A DNA stretch of 64,000 bases from assembly GCF_022539315.1 (NCBI RefSeq), contig NC_066317.1, positions 44,362,435-44,426,434 of the forward strand. Direction: 5' to 3'. Position 1 is the first letter of the stretch. Each line of letters starts with the position of its first letter. Source of the DNA: Serinus canaria (taxonomy: Eukaryota > Chordata > Aves > Passeriformes > Fringillidae). Positions 41,679 through 52,700 of this stretch are shown one piece after another. The position numbers and the translations under genes were made by a program. Below the pieces are notes generated by a model. That model was not told the origin of the DNA and searched no databases. It saw only the letters and a list, made by a program, of their open reading frames with translations.

Positions 41679-43429
41679 GTTGATGCTTTTCTTCTGGTCC
41701 CATATTGCCACACATCAGCCACTAAATGTTCAGAGGATTCATTTAGCTACAGCCACAGCAGAAAACAATGAGGAGGTGGTACAATATTTGCTATGATTTT
41801 TCTTATTGGGTGAGAGATGTGAGAAAACAGTCAGATGATCAAAAACAGTGTAATCAATCAGTCAGCTTGTTCACAAAGGTAAAATGCATAGAAAACAGAG
41901 CTTTGGGTTAGGGTTTCTGGCTTTGGGGTAAAGAATTTGATTGTGAGAATTGATGTAGTCTGCTTCCCCAGACTGTTGAAACATGATTTGTACCCCTGCA
42001 AAGAGAGCTTTGATCAGCAAAGAAGCTGTGATATTCTCCCTGTTCCTTTTCAAACCTGACTGATTTGTGTCCTGGAAGGGAAGCCTGAACAGAAGCTGAA
42101 CTTGCCCTTAGTGGAACAGTTCTTTTCTTTGGAACAAATGATGGCCATTATCTTGTGAAAATGGGTATGAAGCAAAAGAAAGAAAAATACTAAAATGGAA
42201 AGTCACAAATTGCGATGAACTCTTACACTTTGTAAGAAAAGGCTTTTGAGATATAGGTGTTAAAAATCAACTCCCATATAACAACATAAAAGGGCTTAAT
42301 TGTATTTAAGTTATCTGCTGTGCAAGCAAATTTTGACTGTAAAAACAAAGGTTCCTCGCTGTTGAGATAAAAACAGTTCTTCAGAGGGACTGTGAGAACC
42401 AGGTGTGGTAGTACCCAAAAAAGTCTTTAGAAGAATGGTAGAGTGATGGAGATCCCTCCTATATCTGTAGGAGCCCTTGCTGTGTCTTTTGTGGATCTCA
42501 GAGCTCTTTGTGTTCTGAAATCCCTACATCATGTCCCATAATACAGGTACTATTTAGTTATCCTGGCTATGAAGATATTTGGGAAGAAATTGGAAGGAAA
42601 ATGGAAAATTGGTATGGAAAACTCACCTGGAAGGAACCAGTTTGGAAGTTTTTCCAAATGCAGTTTAAGTGTACTAGCAAGTATTAGTTAGGAAAGAGAT
42701 GTCTCATGCTCTGTGCCACTGGCTGTGATTTGGGAAAGTCGTTTGATGTGACTTTGAACCATCTTTATAAAACTCTGCTTGAACTTTGGCAACTGTTGAC
42801 ACATTTCAGAACTTCTCACCAATTTTTGCCCTCAGACATCTCCCAGGAGTTCCTAGCTGGAAGTAGGGTGATGTGAATAATGCTTTGGAGGTTAGGTGGT
42901 TTTGGAGTTCTTTCAGTTGTGTTGCCAAACACACAAAAAATGACAGGAGATCCAGTAACCTCAAGATAGCTTCCAAGAGAAAGGTGTAGAAGAGGTATCA
43001 ACTCAAACGGATCACATTAGTTCTTCTAGCTGAAAAGGAATGATGAAATTTTGTTGTAGGCTGGATGAAATATAACACTTGACCCAGTAAAAAAGTACTT
43101 AATTTGGGCTGTTTTATTAAAGAATGGGAAACCACAAATTGTAATCCTATTATTTATTAATACATGCAACTTGAATAAACCTGAGAAGACTCTCTAATAC
43201 CCACTTCTATTGCAAATTAGAACTAAATTTCATCCCTTACAAAGATCTGACAGACCTGATCTGAAATACCTCAATCGATGTCAGTTCCAGACCCTTCAGA
43301 CAACATTATTCAGTGCTTAACTGCCCTGAAAATCAGAAAATGTACCCCACTATCTGAGATGGATCTCCTGTCCAGAAAATTAGACTGATTATTTCCTCTT
43401 TTACCTTTGGTGACTATAAGGATAATTGA

Positions 43430-43640
43430 TCAGGGACGTCCAGCCTGTTCCCACTGGAAGGTTGTTATCACGCCTGTCTGTCTGGTCTCCTCTTCTTCAA
43501 GATTGAACAGCCTCAGATCTGTCAGCCTTTCCTTGTAGGCTGAGTTTTCACAATTCCTGACAGCCTTTTGCTCTCCTTTGAGTTTCCTCCAGTTTCAACT
43601 CTTAATGCTGTCCTACAAACTGCTGGCAGATTTTTCCACT
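43430..43640 (-). mobile_element. Old CR1 LINE fragment, antisense
   Basis: The segment contains GGTCTCCTCTTCTTCAAGAT, GAACAGCCTCAG, CAGCCTTTCCTTGTAGG and TTTGAGTTTCCTCCAG. These resemble, in order, the antisense 3' ORF2/UTR region of CR1 ('ggtctcc...ttctccaggctgaacaaccccagctctctcagcctgtcttc'). It is considerably diverged and truncated. It could instead be a related ancient LINE. Confidence 0.6.
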
Positions 43641-45921
43641 TGTTGTGCCCAGTAAATTTTAGGCTGGTTCCCTAGGGGAAATAGGACTTACTAATCACAT
43701 TTTATGTCTGTCTGTTTTTCTATCTACTTGACTCATAATTTTTTAACTCTTCTGCCAGTTTCAAGCAAACATGACAGTGGTTAAATGTCTCTAAGATATT
43801 AGATCCTTATTTATTTTATTGAAGAAGTGGTAAGGTGTAGGAGAGACACCTGATTAGAGTGCTCACCAGTGAAAGGCTGCAACATGACAAATCCTTGGCA
43901 GACACTGAGGCACCTCCATGGCAGAAAAGTGCTACAAACAACACAAAACCCTTGGGATTTTTTCTTAAGCAGTATGGGACACACAAACACCCTGGGAGCT
44001 GGGGTGCATTGCTTCTACCCCTAACACAATGAAGACTTGTAAGAATATGTTGGATTGTCTGGCTCCCTGTCAGATACATTCATAACTTTTCTTTATTTCA
44101 TAAAAAGCCAGTAACATACATGTGTGGCAGACTGTTTCCCAAAGTTAGACTTCTATACCATGGAAATCCAGCTGTGGGAGGCTTGGCTTTGTGTCACTAG
44201 AAGGCCTCAGACACAATGCCACAACAGGTGGCCATTTCAGGTTTCCTGATGGTGCTGTTCCACCTCCATCAAACTCCTTAATTTACAGGCACATGGTCCA
44301 GAATCCAGGCCTTTGCTCCAGGACCTTCTCTGTGAGTAGTGTGATACTTGCTCCCTTGTTTTCCTTCTGAATATTATGGGAATTTGTGCATTAACACAGC
44401 CATTTGGACAAAGTGCCTAAGGATGCTGCTTCCCATTCCTGCAGCATGGAGGTGAGGATATTCTTGTGAATGCAAATCTCTTCACAGGAGGGGATGCAGT
44501 GAAAACATGCTGCACCAGACAACTAATGGAAAAAAATATTTTGTCCTTCTCCAGCAGTTTTTCAAACCTAGGCCTTGAGACTTTTTTCAGAGACTTTCAA
44601 CTTTGAGCCCCAAAAAGTAAAAAGAAAAGTCAAGAGGAAGAAAAAGAATGAAAAAAAACAACAAGGAAAAAAAACTATTGCATGCCACGTCTGTGTAAGA
44701 ATCTGTAGCTTATCCCTGTCACCAGTTGCCCATCCATTAGCCAAACTGACCAGGGGCCCCAGACACCCTCTGCTTCCTGCTCAGAGAGTGATGCTTCAGA
44801 GCTGCTTCCTGCTGCAAGCAACAGGGAATCCACAGACTTCAGCCACATAAACAACAAAGGCATTTGTCCCTTCTCCACAAAGCCCTTGCCCCACAAAGGG
44901 TTTGGTGGGAAAAAACAACTAGTTAGGGTAAAAAAGGAACAGCTCCTTGAATGAAGGGTGTGTAGGGCCCTGTTGTCCTGGTAGGAGTAATTATGCACAG
45001 TTTTAGGACACAAAAGGGACAAGTAAATAAACAATGATATAAAATTAGTTTTTCAAAGGTGTGTCCCTAAAATTCCACATGCCTGGAACCATAATTACAT
45101 GCCTAAGAGCAGATAGACATATCCAAGGTACTTTAGAGTACTCTGGGGCTTGACAGCAATGAACCTGCTCCTCCAGTTTTGTTTCCATCAGCATCCAGCC
45201 AAGCTAGAATAAAGCTGCTTTGGGATGTCCATGTACACCAAACTCACACCTCCTGTTTATAGATGGACAAAGCCAAATACAAAGCACATATCCCTAGATT
45301 CCAACAAAGCTACCAATGTTTTTGGCATACTCTGAAAATAGAAGCATTCACACCTCCATCTTTAGGCAACTCTGTCTGAAAACTAGTGGGTTTATGCCAT
45401 CATTCCTACTCCCACATCTGTTCTCACCTGAGACAATTTATTATTTCATTTCTAGCTGGAAGGTTTTGTCCTTTGCAATGCCCCTTGTGAACCAACAGGT
45501 TTTGTAGGGTCTACACACGAAGTGTGTGTTGTGGTAAATGTATTTCTGATCTTGCATGCCATTCACATGAATGCCATCTCATCTTCTTGAAGCAGCATCT
45601 TGTGTGTACGTCGTGTCTGCCTCATCAAAGTTTATGGGTGTGCTGGGGATGCATGCCTGCTGAGAGCCACACTGGGGCCAAGGCTGCAGGCTGCCGCAGT
45701 GGTGCAGTCTGCCGTGCACCCAGAGCTGAAGGGAGCACCCACCCCTGCGTGCGATGCTGAGGTGCTGCAGCCGCGGCTGCGGCGCAGAGGAGTGCCCGGG
45801 AGGCGGCACAGCCGCTGGCTGCCGCATTCCAGATGTATTCTGCATGGGATGCTGACCCCTGGCAAACTTGTTGAGCTACAGGAGCAGGAAAGCACATAAT
45901 CGGTGTTGCCAGGGCCAGCCC

Positions 45922-45966
45922 TTATCTCCCCCAGGTTGTTATTTGAATAATTAAGCAAACAAAGGG
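45922..45966. promoter_or_regulatory. Candidate enhancer core, 3.8 kb upstream of KDR start
   Basis: In 45 bp there is a GATA site (TTATCT, 45922-45927), a homeodomain site (TAATTAA, 45948-45954), a FOX-like GCAAACA (45955-45961) and a SOX-like AACAAAG (45958-45964). The motifs are seen directly; enhancer function is inferred from their density and position. Confidence 0.35.
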
Positions 45967-48808
45967 CCGCTAGGCTGCTGCTGCTCTGGCCTCTGCTCGG
46001 CAGGGCTGCCCGGGAAGCCCTGACAGAGCCAGAGAGCCTGGGGGAGTCGTGACAGGTCGGGGAGGAGACGGGAGGGGGCTTGTCCGGTTCCTCTGCTGCT
46101 TCTTTGTGTCCTGTTTTTAATGAGCTTTTGGCGCTCAGAGGAGCAGATGCACAAACAAAGGCTCGCCGGCCCTGCTTGGCCAAGGCAAGGCTTGGTGCCC
46201 CCTCCCATCGCTCAGACCATTCCCAGGGATCGTTCATGGACACGGAGCCTCCCCTGCGTGCAGCAGAAAGAGAGAGGCTGATGAGCCCAGGCACTGGGAA
46301 CAGGCTGATTTCAGAATGGGGCTCTGGGAGATGCTCTGTGAACTGGGAGTCAGTCTGATGAAGCACGGAGCGATGCACAGGGTTTGATTGCATTCTGTCT
46401 GTCAGCCACCAGCTCTTCCACAGCTCCCCAGGTCTGGTCTCATGCTGAGCTGAGATCTGCTCAGTGTGGCAGGACAGCTGAAGTTGCACGGAGCTGCTTG
46501 TAGCACCACATTGCTGCTATTGTCTGGCCAAGGCAGAGACGCTTTTTTAAATTAAGACAGATTTAAAAATTCTTGATGGGTTTTCCTGTTATTTGAGGCA
46601 GGTGAGAATGCTGAGACAGAGAGTAGAGTGTCTCTAGAAGCATTGCAGGCTGGATTTAGATCCCAGGAAGTTCTCCACATACACTCTGTCTCTGGAGAGG
46701 GAGGAAATCCCATCCTGTACTCACTGAGCTACATTAATAGGTTCAGCTTTTCTCACTAGATCCCTGTGCTTCAGCACTGATAGTCTCTGGTGCAATCTGG
46801 ACCATGCTAGATACTCTACAAGTCTGAAGGATGACAGAAAGGCTGTGCAGAGATCAAAGCCTAAATGGCTGCGATGAGAGAGCTGCCATCCCTTAAACCA
46901 CTGGGAACTTGATTTTGTAGCCAGACATCTGTGTCTCACAGCCATCACAGCAACAATATATTACATGAATCTTTCACTTGGATTCTAGGTGACTGTCTTT
47001 CTTCCATGCTCTGGTTGATTTTTCTCTCAGAGGTTCCCCATGGCATGTTCAAGTGAAAATCCACTTGTAAAAACCCCACTGAAGCCCAAAATAGAAAAAT
47101 CAGTTTAGCAAAATACATATGACAGCATACACCATGTATTGGTAAAGCAACCTCGCATCTTTTCCAATTCTCACTTTCCCCAAACATCTACCATTTTCAG
47201 TGATACTTGGCTTTAGTTTTTATTTGATCTTCCTAGAGGATTAGTCTCACCAACACCATGAAAGTAATTTGAATGAGGTGAAAATGCTGCATCTGTTGAC
47301 TGACTCTTCAGAATAAAGTTACTTTTGTGTTTAAATGTTTACAGAGTTAGGGTGCCATTCAAAGAAGTTGCCTTCTTGTTCTCATTGGCACCACAAATGT
47401 CCCTGGTACTACAGGGATGGCAATTCATGCACTAAAGCAGCAGTTCCTGCAGAATTTTTCTAGTTACCAAGATTATACTGACAGCCAGGCAAAGTGCTGA
47501 AGGATTGTGTCCCATTTAGGAAGCACAGTGTAAAAACTGAGATCTCACTGGGATCACTTAGCGAGACAGAAACAATTTGTGCTTTTGAAATGCAGAGCTC
47601 CCTGTGGATGAGCTACAGTCAGAACGTGCAAGCTCCTTGCTGCCAGCTGCTCAGTTCGACGTGTGCCCTCCCAGGTTTGTGTGTCTGAAGGATCAGCCCC
47701 TCTCTCTACTTCCCTTCTTCAGCATGCTGCAGGGCAGGAGGAGGCAGGGGACATGGCAAATGCCAAAGGGCCTGGAGAGGGCTAGCATTTATCTATCTTG
47801 GCTTAGATGTGTTTAGGGCAAACAGTAGGTATTTGTTTCCATAAAGCTCAGACACCACAATAATTTTCAACAATGAATGCATCACCCCCTTCCAAACCAC
47901 TCACTTAATAGCAATGACTGTGCATGAAAACAGAGCCCAAGTGGTATTGCAGCAAGCTGTAGCTGCACATCATCTGGCTAAATTTTAGAAAAGACACTTG
48001 TTAAAATCAATATAGGGGCATGCTTTCTACAGCTGCCTTTTGGAAGCTCTCGTTGGAATGCAGAAAGCATTAGAGTGAGCTGGCAATGACTTTACTGTTT
48101 TCTATGGATCCTGTAACAATTTCATGTAAATAGTTTTTAGCTTATCCCTATAATTTAATTTTCTTCGTTGACTGCCTAAACTGCTTTTGAGGCAAACACT
48201 TCTTGCAGGTCATCCAACCCTTATCAGTTTTTTTTCTCTTTGTAGTCAAACCCAACAAAGCCAGCATCACCACAAATAAAGTTACTAAAACTAGATTTTT
48301 TAGCAGCAGGTACCTTTGGTTTTCACTAAGTAACTGTCACTAGCACACTAGTACTTACATGCAGCCTAGTTTCAGCAAGGTCTGTAGCTGAACCCACTGC
48401 CAGAGTTCCCCAAATCACTCAGCAATACCAATGGCCTGACCCACAGTATGATGGAGGTGGGGGTATTAATGAAAGCTGCCAATACTCTGGTTTAAGAGCT
48501 CATGAGAATTACTAGGGCAGTTTTTATTTGCATGGTGTTGACTCACTGCCACTTGAATCACATCAGTCTTATTTGACTTTTCATGGATTTTATTTGATCT
48601 CTAGGAAAACTTTGGCTTCTCCCATTCCCTGTATCTTTCTGTGAGCAACAGGGGTGTAATTTCAAAGGAAATTACTCTTTCCCCAGTACAATAAAACAGC
48701 TGGAATTGCATTGCATGCAAAATAAAATCACTGCTTCATTAACTTAGTCATTTGTGGACAAGCTCCCATGCAATTTGCAGGGAAAGAGGAAAAGTTGGCA
48801 TTTAGAGG

Positions 48809-48895
48809 TACACATATGTATATACATACATAGTTACGTACTCGGCTGTTTATTTCTATCTATCTGATTACCTTTTTATCTATATACCTCTCTTT
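48809..48895. repeat. Degenerate ACATATGTATA / TATC simple repeats
   Basis: Overlapping short runs of ATAC and TATC type, interrupted by ACGTACTCGG. This is AT-rich simple sequence about 0.9 kb upstream of the KDR start codon, outside the CpG island. Confidence 0.7.
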
Positions 48896-49532
48896 ACTGA
48901 CCTATCTCCCCCATAGGATTTATATTGTGTGTATGGATAACACATTAATGACCACTGTGTGTTTATTTTTCCCACAAACTTCTCTTTAACAGTCACTAGT
49001 TAATAATTTTGATTAAGAGGTGGGAAGGGCAGCTGCGGCAGGAACTTGTTGGATCCCATTAGCAGGGATGTGGCCAGTTGGGGTGGCTGGTTATGTGCCA
49101 CATGGTTTGGGGACTCCACGTCGTGAACTCAGCACTGTCGCTGCCAGACACTTCGCACCCGGGGGTACAGTGGCTGCCAGCAGGAACATGGCTGTGCCTC
49201 ACTGACCGTACCTCCAAGCTGGCCTTTGGGATCTTTTCTGTTGGCGGGATTTTAAGAAACCCCAAAAAAGCACGATGAAGCGCCAGACGACGCTGAATCT
49301 TACTGCTGCGGCCCTCCTGCCGCCGAGCAGGGAAGAGGGAGAGCTCCCGCCGCCCGTCCGAAGGGGAGCATCCCGGCGGGATGCGGAGGGGGGCCCTGGG
49401 GCCGGGAAGGGGGGCGGGATCGTGCTGGGGAGGGCGGGGGCTCGGCCTGGGCCCCGCCCCGGGCACAAGAGGGGCGGCACCGTTCGCCGGGGTCCCGCAT
49501 CCCCGCCGGGCGGTGTGGGGCTTGCGGAGCGC

Positions 49533-49590
49533 CTCGGCTCGGCTCGGCTCGGCTCGGCTCGGCTCGGCTCGGCTCGGCTCGGCTCGGCTC
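49533..49590 (+). repeat. (CTCGG)n pentanucleotide array upstream of the KDR start
   Basis: About 11.6 perfect copies of CTCGG, followed by interrupted copies to about 49645. It lies roughly 120-180 nt before the KDR start codon, so probably in the 5' UTR. Five is not a multiple of three and the unit makes no stop codon on either strand. The array therefore reads open in all six frames (SARLG-type and RAEPS-type peptides) and explains the long spurious ORFs there. Confidence 0.95.
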
Positions 49591-49710
49591 GCCCTGGCTC
49601 TGCTCGGCCTGGCTCGGCTCGGTTCGGCTTGATTCGGCTCGGCTGGACGAGGCGCGGCTGCCGTCGGGCAGAGGGTTCGCTCCGCGCCCCGCAGTGCCGG
49701 CGGCCGCGGG

Positions 49711-49762
49711 ATGGAGCTCGGCGCGGCGCGGCTGCTGGCGGTCCTGCTGTGCCTGGCTCCAG
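49711..49762 (+). CDS. KDR: KDR exon 1 (coding part): signal peptide
   Basis: This exon encodes [17 protein letters not shown] plus the first base of a Gly codon. That is a signal peptide with one Arg and a Leu/Ala/Val-rich core. Cleavage is probably near the Ala-Pro-Gly that spans the exon junction. The donor is GTAAGC at 49763 (phase 1), as in other vertebrate KDR genes. The transcription start is not visible, so the 5' UTR length is unknown. Confidence 0.95.
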
Positions 49763-52700
49763 GTAAGCCCTCGGGGAGCCCCGCGTTACCCGGGGTCCGG
49801 CAGCTCCGCGGGACCCCGAGGAGAGGGGGCGTGGGGATACCCGGGTGCCGCGGAGGGCGCGGGTGAGATTTTCCTCCGGGTTCGTCGGGGCTGCTTGGGC
49901 GGCTGGCACAGGGCGAGTCCCCGGGTGGGACGGAACGCCCGTGGCTGCGGCTTGCTGACCCCTCCTGTCCTGTCCTCTTGGCCTCTCCTGTCGGGCCGGC
50001 TGGTGCTGGCCCGTCGGATAGGGCCGCCTGCCACGGCAGAGTGTCCTGCCCGCTTGGCTCCAGCATCAGCTGTCGTTTCCGAGAGCAAAATGTCCCTGGA
50101 GCCAAACGCGGGAAACCTGTCATCGGAAGAACCTGCTCGGAATGCAAGTGATTAAAGCACGGGGAAACGCTCGCGAAATGGGGAATGTCCCGGTCTGGCC
50201 GCGATTTCTTGTGGCCCCTTGGAGCCGGCCGGGCTGTCACGGCTGGGGCTGCGGCTCGGCCCGGTGAGCCGGGATTCCTGAAGGTGATGGCAGCACCTAG
50301 GGAGGAGTGAAAATCTTTCCCTGTGGTACTCCCAAATGTTTCACAAGCTGGACTGATGCCTCAGAGCAAGCACTGGCACCCCGAGGGCAGTCGCAGCCCT
50401 CGCCAGCACCAGTGGCTCCGAGTGGGTGCGATGCAAGCCTCTCGCTGTGCCGACAGTCCGGGAGTAATACAGATTTGCCTAACTTCTTAGGAGGAAAGAG
50501 ATAAAGTTAGAAAATCATGGCATAAAGTAAATTAATGGGATTTCAGATTTGTGACAAACTGTAAAAATAGTTTCTTTGCATAATTCATTGATCAGTAGTC
50601 TCAAAGAAATATATTCAATTTATTATAAGAAAAGTTGGTAATCCCCAAGGGAGTGAGATCATCAGATGAAGGTTCACTTCGTTTCAATGTCCCACATCCT
50701 CCTGTTAGACCTTGAAGTTGGCAATGCAAGAAAACAGGAACTCCACCCTGGCTGGCTGAATTGTAGTGCTCTGCAGCTAGCTCCTGACCATCTGCCTTTG
50801 CTTCCTGTTATGACAGAATTTTTGAACTTTTTGGGATATGTGAAAAATCATGATTTACCCTTCGCTGCTAAATAGGTGATGTGAAAGTGTCCACTTAAAG
50901 CCTGATGAATATTCCTGTATATAATACTTTTCTGATTGAGTAACATTTGCTTGTTTATTGGGTTTATGAGAGAGTTTCATACATGTTTTTGCAGGTTTAT
51001 TTATTTCTCTGGATCAGCCAACCCTTAGTGTCCAAAAAGATGTCCTCACAATAATGGCAAACAACACACTAAATATTACTTGCAGGTAAGGACAAGTCTG
51101 TTCAGCATGATTTTGATGACTGGTAATTTATGTAGTGAGCTTTTGTACAGAATCACACATGATGTGGTCTCTCTCCTGTCAGGCCTCCTGTTTTCTCTCC
51201 ACTCCCTTTGTGCCTTCTGCCTCACTTTTCCCAGACAATTTTAGAAATTATGTGGGAGGGCTGTGGCAAGAGAGAGCTGGGGAGTGTAGGGTGGCTGGGG
51301 AGGAAGCATTGGCTGTGTCCTTGTGGATCCTGCTGCTGAGCCATACTCTCAGCGCTCTCTTTTGGGTGATTTGTCACTTAGATTCAGCAGAATGTAAATC
51401 TCAGCAGTAGGTTATGTGTGTGAGTTTGTCCTACACGGTTTGACACTCTCTCTATGTGACGGGGTGACGCCCATCCCTCTCCATAGCCACAGAGACTGGT
51501 GGGGCTGGGGCTCATATCAGAAGTGTCTGCTGCTCTAACATCTGCTTTCCCAGAGGTCAGAGACCACTGGAGTGGTCGTGGCCAAGCAAGCAGAGCAATG
51601 CTGAGAGGCGTATCTCCGTGACAGAATGCAGTGATGGCCCCTACTGCAAGACACTTACTCTGAGCAAAGTCATTGGCAATGACACAGGGGACTACAAGTG
51701 CCTTTACAGGGACAGCCAGGCAGCTACAACCATTTATGTTTATGTTCAAGGTAAGTGCTTACCACAGCTCTCAGGTGTCATTTCCCTAGCATCGAGAGAA
51801 GAAAGAAATATAGTGTCTCAAAACAGTTTTGATGCTAAAATTTATTAATCCTAGAATATTTGATCCTATGAAACATTTTGCTTGTTTTCATGTTGAGTAA
51901 TTAAATTCAGGTATGCTAGTTGCCACCAACATGAAAGCCTTTGTACCTGTAATTCTGAACTGACCCGCCATATGCAGTACATGGTCTGCTGTTCTCCACC
52001 CAGAATTTAGCATACATATCTCTGCTGAGCTCTGAGCCTGTCCTCATGAATGCAGAGCTATTACTGACCTCAGCAGGAGTTCCGTATGAGAGAGGATTAC
52101 AGAGGTTTTATATTTGTTAAAAATTACAGATCCGATCTCATGTACGATTTTTACTGATACCATTTAAAAAACCCCAAAAACCACCCAAACCCCAAAGCGT
52201 AAACTTTCATACATTTGCTGACTCTGGTGGTAAAATCTAAGTAGGCTGTAAGAGCTCAGTTTTCAGCTGAGTGTCACAGACACTGCAAAGCCTCCAGTTA
52301 TACACTCAGCTTCAATAAGTGCATTCATTGAGGCATCTGCCTTTTTGCACTGATGGCTTCACCCTCGTTTCCATATGCATCCTGTTTCCTCTTTATTGTT
52401 AACTTATAGTTACCATTTTGAGACATGAGATGCAATTAACTACATGGCTTAGCTTGTTTTATAATATCATGGAGCTATTTTTTTGGTGTTCTGACTTTGA
52501 AAAGGATGCTGCCATCAGGGGAGTCAGTGTAACATGTCACAATTTTAAACTGATATTTCCTGTAATACTTATGCAAGGAAAGTCACACTAGGGTAAATCA
52601 GTTTTTTGTCAACAAAAGGACTGCTGTAGCAGGAAACCATTCTCCAAAGGGCACTCTGCTGCTGATAACTGTTTTGAGAATAATGATACTCTAAATCTGG

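Larger units (their letters stand above)
22633..43429. other. Intergenic, no gene recognised; candidate regulatory clusters
   Basis: About 21 kb without a supportable gene. It contains the G/T tract (23392), GATA-rich segments (26160-26270, 28030-28545, 36800-36820), a CpG-richer patch at 39.1-39.6 kb, the CCTTT repeat and a 180-codon ORF (40496-41038) resembling nothing I know. Confidence 0.65.
43641..49229. other. KDR proximal upstream region, no gene recognised
   Basis: 5.6 kb leading into the KDR promoter. It includes a GC/CpG-rich patch (45690-46250) beside a dense transcription-factor-motif cluster (45922-45966), then AT-rich sequence with simple repeats from 48.8 kb. Confidence 0.65.
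49230..50280 (+). promoter_or_regulatory. KDR: KDR CpG-island promoter, 5' UTR and start of intron 1
   Basis: There is a sharp rise in GC and CpG density around KDR exon 1, in otherwise AT-rich sequence. GC boxes (Sp1-type) lie at 49411-49418, 49432-49439 and 49452-49460. I see no TATA box at a plausible position, which fits the TATA-less KDR promoters of mammals. In human KDR the 5' UTR is about 300 nt. If the same holds here, transcription would start near 49.4 kb, but this is inference. The exact borders are estimated by eye. Confidence 0.8.

Noticed and set aside
48190..48250. AGGTCATCCAACCC wording like a CR1 fragment
   Set aside because: Only about 14 bases fit and the neighbours do not continue the CR1 order, so chance is more likely.
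1..49000. KIT or PDGFRA exons, expected near KDR
   Set aside because: In amniotes KIT lies beyond the 3' end of KDR, so it should be to the right of this window; no kinase or Ig exon is visible on the left.
49059..50240. 393-codon antisense ORF across the KDR promoter (and a 236-codon one in another frame)
   Set aside because: GC-rich island sequence and the stop-free CTCGG array keep all frames open. The translation is low-complexity Arg/Ala/Glu/Pro/Ser and resembles no family.
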